15,118 bases of DNA from JBMTVT01 sp049451635 (GTDB taxonomy: Bacteria; Bacteroidota; Bacteroidia; Flavobacteriales; Flavobacteriaceae), in assembly GCA_049451635.1 (NCBI GenBank), contig JBMTVT010000053.1, positions 1 to 15,118 on the forward strand, given 5' to 3'. The stretch's first letter is position 1. Each line of letters starts with the position of its first letter. A program made the translations under genes and the position numbers. Below, in pieces: positions 1 through 8,426 of the stretch. The notes under the pieces were generated by a model. That model saw only the letters and a program-made list of their open reading frames with translations, was not told the origin of the DNA and did no database searches.

Positions 1-51
1 TAAATAAATAAAGGAATGTTAAAAAAATTATGAAGAGAATGCCTTTTAAAT

Positions 52-828
52 TTATTGAAAATCAATATTTTTAAGTATTAATCCTGATGCAGGAGCTATA
101 TATTCCATTTTTATATCACTGCCAGGAAGCAAGCTTACTTTAATATCTTGGAGTGATAGTTTTCCTTTTCCTAAATCTATTAAAGCACCCATCATTAATC
201 GTATTTGGTTTCTCATAAAGCCTTTACCTTTTACGCGGAGTATATATGTCTTGTTTGGAAAAAAATTAGCAGAATATAAATTGTTTTCAATTATTTCGCA
301 GGTTAAAATCTCACGGGTATATATGCCATTATCAGTTGGTTTATAGCAATATGATTTGATATAATGCTCACCTTCAAAAAGTTTAGCGCCTTGTTTCATT
401 AGTTCAATATCCAAATCATCTAGAATAGTCGTCATTATGGGTGCACAAAAAGGATGGCACTTTTCTCCAAAAGTAAAAAGGTAGTTGTATTCCTTAAGTT
501 TAGAATGGTTAATGATATTGAATGTTTTATCTACCTCTTTAATGTTTAAAGCCCTAATATCTTGTGGTAAATTGTAGTTGAAAATCTCTAAAAAACTTTC
601 TAAATCCTCCAAAGGTTCTTGTAAAAACAATTCTATGGCAGCATTTTCAGCTGAAACCATGGCGTCTGTTCTTCCAGAACTTAAACTTTTGAATGGCTTT
701 CCTTCTAATATGAAATTCAATGTTCTGTCCACCATTAGGTGCAATGTTTTTACATCGGGCTGCTTTTGCCAACCGTGAAACCGATAACCTAAATATTGAA
801 TATAGATGAGATAAAAATACTTTTTCAT
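52..828 (-). CDS. truA: TruA-family tRNA pseudouridine synthase (divergent paralog type)
   Basis: The 258-residue protein matches the TruA fold from end to end. TruA enzymes isomerise uridines 38-40 of the tRNA anticodon arm to pseudouridine in the cytoplasm. The N-terminus (residues 9-26, YIQYLGYRFHGWQKQPDV) is the usual TruA opening strand. The catalytic-loop motif is GRTDA at 52-56, making D55 the expected nucleophile. Y114/Y116 (KEYNYLF) correspond to the conserved RxYxY strand, and 203-220 (GFMRNQIRLMMGALIDLG) to the conserved C-terminal helix. The residues after the catalytic Asp read MVSAENAA instead of the usual GVHA. This suggests a divergent TruA paralog whose tRNA target may differ, so the gene symbol is a family label. 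The length is normal for TruA. The gene is divergent from the membrane-protein gene starting at 925. I see no clear terminator in the 51 bases left downstream. Confidence 0.85.
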   Translation of the reverse strand: MKKYFYLIYIQYLGYRFHGWQKQPDVKTLHLMVDRTLNFILEGKPFKSLSSGRTDAMVSAENAAIELFLQEPLEDLESFLEIFNYNLPQDIRALNIKEVDKTFNIINHSKLKEYNYLFTFGEKCHPFCAPIMTTILDDLDIELMKQGAKLFEGEHYIKSYCYKPTDNGIYTREILTCEIIENNLYSANFFPNKTYILRVKGKGFMRNQIRLMMGALIDLGKGKLSLQDIKVSLLPGSDIKMEYIAPASGLILKNIDFQ

Positions 829-924
829 TTCTATTATTAAATGAATGCGGAATGTAAGTTAATTATTAATTGTGGCAAAAAATTTATAACTTGTATTCTT
901 ATAAACCAACTAAACCAATATTTT

Positions 925-1347
925 ATGAGTAATCAATCAACTACTAAACCACCTGTTTTGTTTTGGATAATTAGTGTTATCGCACTTATTTGGAATGGAT
1001 TAGGCGTAATGGCTTATCTCACTAGGGCTTTTATAACCGATGAAATGATAGCAGCATTACCTGAAGAACAACAAGTTGAATTTTTAAGAGAATATCCCAC
1101 TTGGTATACAGCTGCTTTTGCACTTGCTGTGTTCTGTGGTTTTTTGGGTGCTCTTTCGTTGTTAATTAAAAAGAAATGGGCTTATGCTTTGTTTGTTTTA
1201 TCTGCTATTGCAACTATTGTTCAACATGTGTATTTATTTATGAATGTTGACATGCCAAGTATTGTTATGCCAGTAATAGTTATTATTGTATGCTTATTTC
1301 TTGTTTGGTATGCTAAAAGTTCTATGTCCAAAGGTTGGATTTCATAA
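925..1347 (+). CDS. Small four-helix integral membrane protein, function unknown
   Basis: The product has 140 residues if translation starts at ATG 925 (MSNQSTTKPPVLFW). It has four hydrophobic segments, at about residues 11-34, 58-82, 87-108 and 115-135, so it is probably an inner-membrane protein. An in-frame ATG at 841 would add 28 residues (MNAECKLIINCGKKF...) that look like translated upstream DNA. The 925 start puts the protein start directly before the first membrane helix, so I prefer it. The sequence resembles small membrane proteins of Bacteroidetes that are sometimes labelled sugar transporter. I see no transporter motif and do not assign that role. Gly-rich and acidic stretches (GVMAYLTRAFITDEMIAALP) lie between helices 1 and 2. 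It is the only convincing plus-strand gene here; it diverges from the truA-like gene and converges on the his operon. Confidence 0.8.
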   Translation: MSNQSTTKPPVLFWIISVIALIWNGLGVMAYLTRAFITDEMIAALPEEQQVEFLREYPTWYTAAFALAVFCGFLGALSLLIKKKWAYALFVLSAIATIVQHVYLFMNVDMPSIVMPVIVIIVCLFLVWYAKSSMSKGWIS

Positions 1348-1360
1348 ACATAACCTATTA

Positions 1361-1403
1361 TTCATAAAAAGGGCTTTTGTTAATCAAAAGCCTTTTTTAT
1401 GAA
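1361..1403. terminator. Bidirectional intrinsic terminator between convergent genes
   Basis: The 19-base arms TTCATAAAAAGGGCTTTTG and CAAAAGCCTTTTTTATGAA pair fully apart from one G-U, around a 5-base loop. The A-rich and T-rich lower stem gives a U-tract on either strand, so it can end both the plus-strand membrane-protein transcript and the minus-strand his/thioesterase transcript. Its left arm begins 13 bases after the plus-strand stop codon. Its right arm overlaps the thioesterase stop codon (1397-1399). Confidence 0.88.
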
Positions 1404-1801
1404 TTGTGATATAAAACTTTTAGAATATCGTCATCGATACGTTTGGGCCTTTGTGTGTTTTTATCAATCAAACACCAAGTTGTTTTTCCTTTTACAATTA
1501 ATTTATCATTTTTGAAAATTTCGACATAGCGAATAGATTTTACTCCAGAGCTCTCACCAACATAGGTGTTTATTGTTAATTCATCACCTATTTTAGCCTG
1601 TCTTAAATAATCTACTTCATGTCTTAAAACGACCCAAAAATATTTTGAATCTATATCAGGATTTGATAATAGTTGCCAATGCTTTTCTGAAATATCATTA
1701 ATCCATTTAACATAATCCACATTGTTTACATGATTTAAATCATCAATGTGTTCTTTTGTAACAGTAATGCTGTATTGATATCTAGCACCTATTTTATTCA
1801 C
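1397..1801 (-). CDS. Hotdog-fold acyl-CoA thioesterase-like protein (4HBT family)
   Basis: This is a 134-residue single-domain hotdog protein of the 4-hydroxybenzoyl-CoA thioesterase / YbgC-FadM type, which hydrolyses acyl-CoA or acyl-ACP thioesters. The signature is at residues 19-32 (IDDLNHVNNVDYVK), like the family's D-x-x-x-HVNN motif, with D21 as candidate catalytic residue followed by H24 and N26-N27. The substrate cannot be read from the sequence. The start codon is GTG (1799-1801), two bases after the hisIE stop. No ATG lies upstream before the stop, and an internal start would lose the catalytic motif. The gene is the last in the his transcription unit and ends inside the bidirectional terminator. 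No role in histidine synthesis is known for this family, so its place probably reflects co-transcription only. Confidence 0.82.
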   Translation of the reverse strand: MNKIGARYQYSITVTKEHIDDLNHVNNVDYVKWINDISEKHWQLLSNPDIDSKYFWVVLRHEVDYLRQAKIGDELTINTYVGESSGVKSIRYVEIFKNDKLIVKGKTTWCLIDKNTQRPKRIDDDILKVLYHNS

Positions 1802-1803
1802 TA

Positions 1804-2397
1804 TTATTTATGCCTGCTTTTTAGTTCTGTTTCAATATCTTTTAACGTGAAACCTTTAGCTTGTAATAGCATTAAATAGTGAAACATCAAATCTGCTGAC
1901 TCGTATAAGAATAAGTCATCATTATTATCCATGGCTTCAATAACAGTTTCAACAGCCTCCTCGCCAACTTTTTGGGCTATTTTATTAATGCCCTTGTCAA
2001 ATAAACTTGCCACATAAGATTTGTTAGTGTCCTTATTAGCAACGCGCTCTGAAATAATTTGTTCTAATGTTGACAAAAAACCATAATTTGATTCGTTTTC
2101 TTCTCCCCAACAAGTATCTGTTCCCTTGTGGCACGTTGGTCCAACAGGATTTACTTGGATAAGAAGTGTATCGTTATCGCAATCATTTTTAATATCCACA
2201 AGGTTTAGAAAATTGCCACTTTCTTCACCTTTTGTCCATAAACGTTGTTTACTTCTACTGAAAAATGTAACCTGTTTAATCTCTAAGGTTTTTTGGTAAG
2301 CTTCTTCATTCATATAACCTAACATCAAGACATTTTTTGTAACTGCATCTTGAATGATAGCTGGAATAAGCCCGTTTGAATCGTATTTAACTTTCAT
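1804..2397 (-). CDS. hisIE: Bifunctional phosphoribosyl-AMP cyclohydrolase / phosphoribosyl-ATP pyrophosphatase
   Basis: The 197-residue fusion carries steps 2 and 3 of histidine synthesis: hydrolysis of PR-ATP to PR-AMP, then opening of the adenine ring. The N-terminal HisI domain (about 1-105) has the metal-binding D72-C73-D74-N-D76 cluster and the C89-H90...C96 zinc site (PTCHKGTDTCW). The C-terminal HisE domain (about 107-197) is an all-helical MazG-like domain with G145-E146-E147...E150 and E166-S167-A168-D169...H173, the expected Mg-nucleotide site. Length and domain order match HisIE of other bacteria. Its ATG overlaps the hisF stop by four bases (ATGA), which implies translational coupling. 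The thioesterase gene begins two bases after its stop. Confidence 0.97.
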   Translation of the reverse strand: MKVKYDSNGLIPAIIQDAVTKNVLMLGYMNEEAYQKTLEIKQVTFFSRSKQRLWTKGEESGNFLNLVDIKNDCDNDTLLIQVNPVGPTCHKGTDTCWGEENESNYGFLSTLEQIISERVANKDTNKSYVASLFDKGINKIAQKVGEEAVETVIEAMDNNDDLFLYESADLMFHYLMLLQAKGFTLKDIETELKSRHK

Positions 2398-3149
2398 AAT
2401 CGCACTTCTATTTTATACTTTTTTAATTCTTTTTTTAATTCTGGAATAGGTATTTCACCAAAATGGAAAACACTTGCTGCCAAGGCTGCATCGGCTTTTC
2501 CCTCAACAAAAGTATCAACAAAATGTTGCACGTTTCCGGCTCCACCTGATGCAATAATTGGAATATTCAATTCTGAAGATAACTTAGCTAAAGCATCATT
2601 TGCAAAACCGTTTTTAGTGCCATCATGGTTCATGGAGGTAAATAAGATTTCCCCCGCTCCTCGGTTTTCAACTTCTTTTGCCCATTCAAATAAATCAATA
2701 TTTGTTGGAATACTACCTCCTGCCAAATGCACTTTCCATTGTCCGTCAACCTGTTTTGCATCAATAGCAACCACTACACATTGACTACCAAATTTTTCTG
2801 CTAATTCATTAACCAACTCAGGTCTTTTTACTGCTGAGGAATTAATGGAAACTTTGTCAGCACCACATTTTAATAGCGCATCAACATCTTCAACAGACGA
2901 AATCCCTCCACCAACAGTAAAAGGAATATTTACTTGTTCTGCTACATGTAAAACCATGTCTAAAGTGGTTGCACGACCTTCTAAAGTTGCCGAAATATCT
3001 AAAAAAACCAATTCATCAGCCCCTACATTGGCATATTGTTTTGCAAGTTCTACAGGATCGCCAGCATCTCTTAAATCAACAAAATTGACACCCTTTACAG
3101 TACGACCGTTTTTGATATCTAAACAGGGTATGATTCGTTTTGTTAGCAT
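2394..3149 (-). CDS. hisF: Imidazole glycerol phosphate synthase, cyclase subunit
   Basis: HisF is the (beta/alpha)8-barrel cyclase subunit of the HisH-HisF heterodimer. It uses ammonia from HisH to turn PRFAR into imidazole glycerol phosphate and AICAR. The 251-residue protein has the canonical opening MLTKRIIPCLDIKNGRTVKG with catalytic D11, and the second catalytic aspartate D130 (VVVAID). It also has the phosphate-binding glycines of both half-barrels (TVGGGI at 78-83 and IIASGGAGN in the C-terminal half). Length is standard and no active-site residue is missing. The start ATG shares one base with the hisA stop (TAATG), and the 3' end overlaps hisIE by four bases. Confidence 0.98.
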   Translation of the reverse strand: MLTKRIIPCLDIKNGRTVKGVNFVDLRDAGDPVELAKQYANVGADELVFLDISATLEGRATTLDMVLHVAEQVNIPFTVGGGISSVEDVDALLKCGADKVSINSSAVKRPELVNELAEKFGSQCVVVAIDAKQVDGQWKVHLAGGSIPTNIDLFEWAKEVENRGAGEILFTSMNHDGTKNGFANDALAKLSSELNIPIIASGGAGNVQHFVDTFVEGKADAALAASVFHFGEIPIPELKKELKKYKIEVRL

Positions 3150-3883
3150 TATACGAATTTTTCTAATTGTTTTAAACTGATTCTGTTTTCGTAAATAGCT
3201 TTTCCAATAATAACGCCTTCACAACCTATTTGCTTTAAAATAGGTAATTCAGAAATATCCGAAATTCCCCCTGATGCAATTAATTTTATAGACTGACCAC
3301 TGCTACTATTTGTGCATTCTGAAATGATCTGTTTGTATAAATCAATTGATGGACCTTCAAGCATACCGTCTTTTGAAATATCGGTACAAATAACGTATTG
3401 TATGCTTTTCTTTTGATATGATTTAATAAATGGAATAACATCTTCCTCGCTTTGTTCCATCCAACCACTTATTGATATTTTTCCTTTATCACTATCAGCT
3501 CCTAGAATAATTTTAGCGGCACCATATTTTGAAATCCATCCTTCAAAAGTTTTAGGATCTTTAACGGCAATACTGCCGCCGGTAATTTGTTTAGCACCAG
3601 AATTAAAAGCAATATGTAAATCCTCATTGGTTTTTAAACCACCACCAAAATCGATTTTCAAACTTGTTTTTGAGGCTATTTGCTCAAGAACTTTATAATT
3701 GACAATATGTTTTGCTTTGGCACCGTCTAAATCCACCAGATGTAAATATTGAATACCAGAGTCTTCGAAAGCTTTGGCGATTTCCAAAGGGCTTTCACTA
3801 TATATTTTTTTGGTTCCATAATCACCTTTTGTTAAACGGACACATTTTCCGTCTATAATATCTATGGCTGGTATGATTCTCAT
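3149..3883 (-). CDS. hisA: ProFAR isomerase (phosphoribosylformimino-5-aminoimidazole carboxamide ribotide isomerase)
   Basis: HisA carries out the Amadori rearrangement of ProFAR to PRFAR, step 4 of the pathway. The 244-residue (beta/alpha)8 barrel starts MRIIPAIDIIDGKCVRLTKG with catalytic D8. It has D130 (GADSDKG) as the second acid/base residue, the CTDISKDG motif (166-173), and phosphate-binding loops at 79-83 (FGGGL-like) and 203-208 (ASGGIS). No key residue is lost. Unlike the other his junctions it is not coupled to the gene upstream: 45 A/T-rich bases separate it from the four-helix-bundle gene, which itself stands between hisH and hisA. The stop codon shares one base with the hisF start. 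Confidence 0.98.
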   Translation of the reverse strand: MRIIPAIDIIDGKCVRLTKGDYGTKKIYSESPLEIAKAFEDSGIQYLHLVDLDGAKAKHIVNYKVLEQIASKTSLKIDFGGGLKTNEDLHIAFNSGAKQITGGSIAVKDPKTFEGWISKYGAAKIILGADSDKGKISISGWMEQSEEDVIPFIKSYQKKSIQYVICTDISKDGMLEGPSIDLYKQIISECTNSSSGQSIKLIASGGISDISELPILKQIGCEGVIIGKAIYENRISLKQLEKFV

Positions 3884-3928
3884 TTGTTTAGTATTAAAAT
3901 TGAGATATAAAATATTAGAAGTTGTTTA

Positions 3929-4282
3929 TTATTTTTGATTGCGCCTTGTAGTATTAATTGAAGCAACCATTATTGCTAATAGTTCGCTTCCTTCTCTTTG
4001 AAGTTTTAATATTTCATCTTTATTTTCATGAAGTAATTCCCCAAAAATCTCTAACCAATAAATACTTTCATCTACTTCTTCTTCAACTATCTTTAGTTTA
4101 TTAATAAAATCCGCTGTTGATTTTGCTCTCTGAGAAGCTCTAAAGTTTGCTCCAACTGAGCTAGAACTTCTTATTAGTTGATTTACAAAAGCATTATATT
4201 CCCTCGATTTAGGAACTTCAAAACAAAAATTCCAGCAGTCTAAAGCAAATTGTTTAGTTCTGTTCAATATTTCGTTTTTCAT
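3929..4282 (-). CDS. Four-helix-bundle (S23/IVS-type) protein inserted in the his operon
   Basis: The 117-residue, mostly helical protein fits the four-helix-bundle family first met as the protein of 23S rRNA intervening sequences ('S23 ribosomal protein'). The family's central signature appears at residues 36-50 (QLIRSSSSVGANFRA), followed by an acidic helix (KLKIVEEEVDESIYWLEIFGELL) and a C-terminal helix ending in basic TTRRNQK. Members form oligomeric bundles; the molecular role of stand-alone copies is not settled. It sits 12 bases after hisH and 45 bases before hisA on the operon strand, so it is probably co-transcribed with the his genes. No reaction of histidine synthesis needs it, so it looks like an acquired passenger gene. 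I see no flanking repeats or integrase, and base use resembles the neighbours. Confidence 0.88.
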   Translation of the reverse strand: MKNEILNRTKQFALDCWNFCFEVPKSREYNAFVNQLIRSSSSVGANFRASQRAKSTADFINKLKIVEEEVDESIYWLEIFGELLHENKDEILKLQREGSELLAIMVASINTTRRNQK

Positions 4283-4294
4283 TACATTTAATAT

Positions 4295-4888
4295 TTAACC
4301 TTTTACTTTTAACTCTAAAAAATTCTTTAGAATTTGTTCTCCTGCTAAACTACTCTTTTCTGGGTGAAATTGTACACCGTAAAAATTATTATGCTGTAAT
4401 GCCGATGCATAATTAATACCGTAGTCCGTAGCTGCTATGGTTTCATTACAATGCTCGGCATAGTAACTGTGTACTAAATACATATACTCATTTTCCTTTA
4501 TTCCATTAAATAAATCGGATTTAAGGTTTTTTATAACATTCCACCCCATTTGTGGAACTTTTAACTCATTAGAAAAACGTTTCACATCAGTTTGAAATAT
4601 CCCAAGTCCTTTTGTATTACCTTCTTCAGAGTATTTACATAATAGCTGCATGCCTAAACAAATGCCTAAAACAGGTTGTTTTAAAGTGGGTATGAGTTTA
4701 TCCAATCCGCTTTCAATAAGCATTTTCATTGCGGTACTTGCCTCACCAACCCCTGGAAAAATGATTTTATCTGCTGCTAAAATTTCATCTAGATTGTTTG
4801 ACAAAACAGCATCATAACCTAAACGTTTGAAAGCAAATTGAATACTTTTTATATTACCAGCTCCATAATTTATAATCACTAATTTCAT
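4295..4888 (-). CDS. hisH: Imidazole glycerol phosphate synthase, glutamine amidotransferase subunit
   Basis: HisH is the class I glutaminase partner of HisF; it frees ammonia from glutamine and passes it through the HisF barrel. The 197-residue protein contains the whole triad: nucleophile C77 in GICLGMQ (75-81), and H175 and E177 in FHPEKS (174-179). The oxyanion-strand motif FPGVGEA is at 44-50, and the N-terminal strand is VIINYGAGNI. Length is normal. Its ATG overlaps the hisB stop by one base (TAATG). The expected next gene, hisA, is displaced by the four-helix-bundle gene. Confidence 0.98.
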   Translation of the reverse strand: MKLVIINYGAGNIKSIQFAFKRLGYDAVLSNNLDEILAADKIIFPGVGEASTAMKMLIESGLDKLIPTLKQPVLGICLGMQLLCKYSEEGNTKGLGIFQTDVKRFSNELKVPQMGWNVIKNLKSDLFNGIKENEYMYLVHSYYAEHCNETIAATDYGINYASALQHNNFYGVQFHPEKSSLAGEQILKNFLELKVKG

Positions 4889-6021
4889 TAAAGCATTCCT
4901 TTTGTTGACGGTAAAATCATTTTTTCAGTATCGCGTTTCACAGCCATTTTGATTGCTTTTGCGAATGCTTTAAAAATAGCTTCAATTTTATGGTGCTCGT
5001 TTGTGCCTTCTGCCTTTATATTCAAATTGCATTTGGCGCCATCGGTAAAAGATTTAAAGAAATGGTAAAACATCTCGGTAGGCATTTTACCAATCATTTC
5101 ACGTTTAAAATCAGCTTCCCAAACCAACCAATTTCTACCACCAAAATCAATGGCTGCCTGCGCATAACAATCGTCCATGGGAAGGCAAAAACCATAACGC
5201 TCAATACCCAATTTGTTACCTAAAACTTTATGGAACAATTCTCCTAAAGCAATTGCGGTATCCTCAATAGTGTGGTGTTCATCAACTTCTAAGTCACCAT
5301 CAACTTTTATATTTAAATCTAATTGGCCATGGCGCGCAATTTGGTCCAACATGTGGTCAAAAAATGCAATACCCGTATCAATTTTACTTTTTCCCGTTCC
5401 ATCAAGATTGAGTTGAATGGCAATTTTGGTTTCGTTGGTATTTCGTATAATGCCGCCCGAACGTTCTTCAGCTTTTAAAAACGCATAAATTTTAGCCCAA
5501 TCATTAGTTTCTAAAGCAATATAAGCATCTAATTCTTCATGTTTTACGGTAATTTCATCAGTGCCTAAATGGGTTTCATCATTAATATAAATGCCTTTTG
5601 CCCCGAGATTTTTTGCTAACTCTATATCGGTTAGCCTATCGCCTATTACAAAGGAATTTTCTAAATCGTAATCATAAGAAAAATATTTGGTCAATAAACC
5701 TGTATTTGGTTTTCTTGTTGGTGCATTATCTTTTGCAAAAGTTATATCTATAAATTGTTCTTCAAAAATAACACCTTCTTCTTTAAACGTTTTTATAATG
5801 AAGTTATGAACTGGCCAAAATGTATGTTCTGGATATACCTCTGTTCCTAAACCATCTTGATTGGTTATCATGACGATTTCATAATCCAGTTCTTTTGCAA
5901 TTCTGCTTAAATATTGAAAAACTTTAGGGTAAAACTCAAGCTTTTCAAAAGAGTCTATTTGCTCGTCTTCTGGTTCCCTAATTAGGGTGCCATCTCGGTC
6001 TATAAATAATACTTTTTTCAT
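4888..6021 (-). CDS. hisB: Bifunctional histidinol-phosphatase / imidazoleglycerol-phosphate dehydratase
   Basis: The 377-residue fusion carries two non-consecutive steps. Residues 1-165 form a HAD phosphatase of the histidinol-phosphate type: FIDRDGTLI with D8 and D10, T53-N54, R103-K104-P105, and D128/D132 (GDRLTDIEL). Residues 190-377 are the dehydratase, with FDHMLDQIARHG (221-232) and two manganese-binding stretches, E248-H-H-x-x-E-D and E342-H-H-x-x-E. The end PSTKGML is typical. The loop before RKP lacks the Cys/His cluster (C-x-H-x5-C-x-C) that binds zinc in the E. coli enzyme: D92, T94, A100 and T102 occupy those places. The gene follows an intergenic palindromic element, and its stop overlaps the hisH start. 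Confidence 0.97.
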   Translation of the reverse strand: MKKVLFIDRDGTLIREPEDEQIDSFEKLEFYPKVFQYLSRIAKELDYEIVMITNQDGLGTEVYPEHTFWPVHNFIIKTFKEEGVIFEEQFIDITFAKDNAPTRKPNTGLLTKYFSYDYDLENSFVIGDRLTDIELAKNLGAKGIYINDETHLGTDEITVKHEELDAYIALETNDWAKIYAFLKAEERSGGIIRNTNETKIAIQLNLDGTGKSKIDTGIAFFDHMLDQIARHGQLDLNIKVDGDLEVDEHHTIEDTAIALGELFHKVLGNKLGIERYGFCLPMDDCYAQAAIDFGGRNWLVWEADFKREMIGKMPTEMFYHFFKSFTDGAKCNLNIKAEGTNEHHKIEAIFKAFAKAIKMAVKRDTEKMILPSTKGML

Positions 6022-6027
6022 CTCTTT

Positions 6028-6100
6028 GTCATTCCTGCGAAGGCAGGAATCTATTTAATTATTACTTTGATTTTGGATTCCGCATCAAGTGCGGAATGAC
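6028..6100. repeat. REP/MITE-like double-palindrome element between hisC and hisB
   Basis: This 73-bp element fills almost the whole 82-base hisC-hisB gap. The outer ends are an 8-bp inverted repeat, GTCATTCC (6028-6035) and GGAATGAC (6093-6100). Inside are two hairpins: ATTCCTGC/GCAGGAAT (6031-6038 with 6043-6050, 4-base loop) and ATTCCGCA/TGCGGAAT (6077-6084 with 6090-6097, 5-base loop). An A/T-rich linker joins them. The GC-rich stems stand out from the A/T-rich surroundings. Imperfect mirrored hairpins ending in GTCATTCC/GGAATGAC resemble dispersed REP-type repeats. No poly-T follows either hairpin, so it does not look like a terminator. It may affect hisB expression or mRNA stability. 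Confidence 0.8.
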
Positions 6101-6103
6101 AAA

Positions 6104-7137
6104 CTAACTTAAATTATTTAATACATCAATTAACTTCGCATTTTCATCTTGAGTACCAACTGTAAACCTCAAACAATTTTCGCACCCTGGTTGTGATGTT
6201 CTATTTCTAATGACGATTCCTTTTTCAATCAACTGGTTGTAACGTTTTGTGGCATCGTCAACCTTAACTAACACAAAATTAGCGTCTGTTGGGTATATTT
6301 TTGAAACAAATGAAACAGAATTTAAATTTTCAACTAAACTTTCTCTTTCATTTAAAATATCTTTAATTTGATTTTTAGTCAAATCTTTCAAACTCAATTG
6401 TTCTATGGCACGCTGTTGTGTAAGTTCATTAATATTATATGGTGGCTTAATGCGATTTAAAACTGAAATAATATCTTCTGAAGCATAACAAACACCTAGC
6501 CTAATGCCTGCCATTCCATAGGCTTTTGATAGTGTTTGGGTAACTATTAAATTTGGGAATTCCTTCAATCTTTGTAACCAGCTTTCTTCATTCGAAAAAT
6601 CTATATAAGCCTCATCTATGACCACAATACCTTTAAATTCTCTAACCAATTTTTCGATTAAAATGGCTTCAAAGCTATTGCCTGAAGGATTATTTGGTGA
6701 GCATAAAAAGAGTATTTTAGAGTTTGCATCAGCTGCATTTAAAATTTCATCAACTTTAGGTTGAAATTTTTCATTTAACTGTATACTTTTTTGATTTACA
6801 GCATTGATATCGGCCAAAACACTGTACATACCATAAGTTGGTGGTAAGGTTATTATGTTATCTTGATAGGGTTCACAAAATGCCCTGAAAATCAAATCTA
6901 AAACTTCATCACTGCCGTTTCCTAAAAGGATATTTTTCACTGAAACTTCTTTAATTTCAGATAGAATGGATTTAACAGTACACTGCTGTGGATCAGGATA
7001 GCGATTAACACCATTTTCAAAAGGATTTTCGTTGGCATCCAAAAACACCATCCTATTGCTATTACCCTGATATTCATCTCTTGCTGATGAATAAGGTTTT
7101 AGAGCTTTAATTGTTGGGCGTATTAAATCTTGAATGT

Positions 7138-7141
<4 letters not shown>
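6104..7141 (-). CDS. hisC: Histidinol-phosphate aminotransferase
   Basis: HisC is a fold-type I PLP enzyme. It transfers an amino group from glutamate to imidazole acetol phosphate, giving histidinol phosphate (step 7). The 345-residue protein has the expected landmarks: DANENPF near the N-terminus (35-41), SPNNPSG (148-154), D176 in VVIDEAY contacting the PLP ring nitrogen, the Schiff-base K206 in TLSKAYGMAG, R214 for the PLP phosphate, and R325 near the C-terminus for the substrate. Length is standard. Its start overlaps the hisD stop by four bases (ATGA). Its stop is followed within three bases by the palindromic element separating it from hisB. Confidence 0.98.
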
Positions 7142-8424
<1,283 letters not shown>

Positions 8425-8426
8425 GA

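Noticed and set aside
30..74. 14-codon plus-strand frame overlapping the truA-like 3' end
   Set aside because: It is too short, has no supporting context, and overlaps a real gene.
846..854. TGCGGAATG near the truA/membrane-protein gap as a second copy of the palindromic element
   Set aside because: Only nine bases match, with no hairpin partner or terminal repeat nearby.
841..924. Upstream in-frame ATG extending the plus-strand membrane protein by 28 residues
   Set aside because: The extension is not membrane-like, and the ATG at 925 starts directly before the first helix in a typical Bacteroidetes context.
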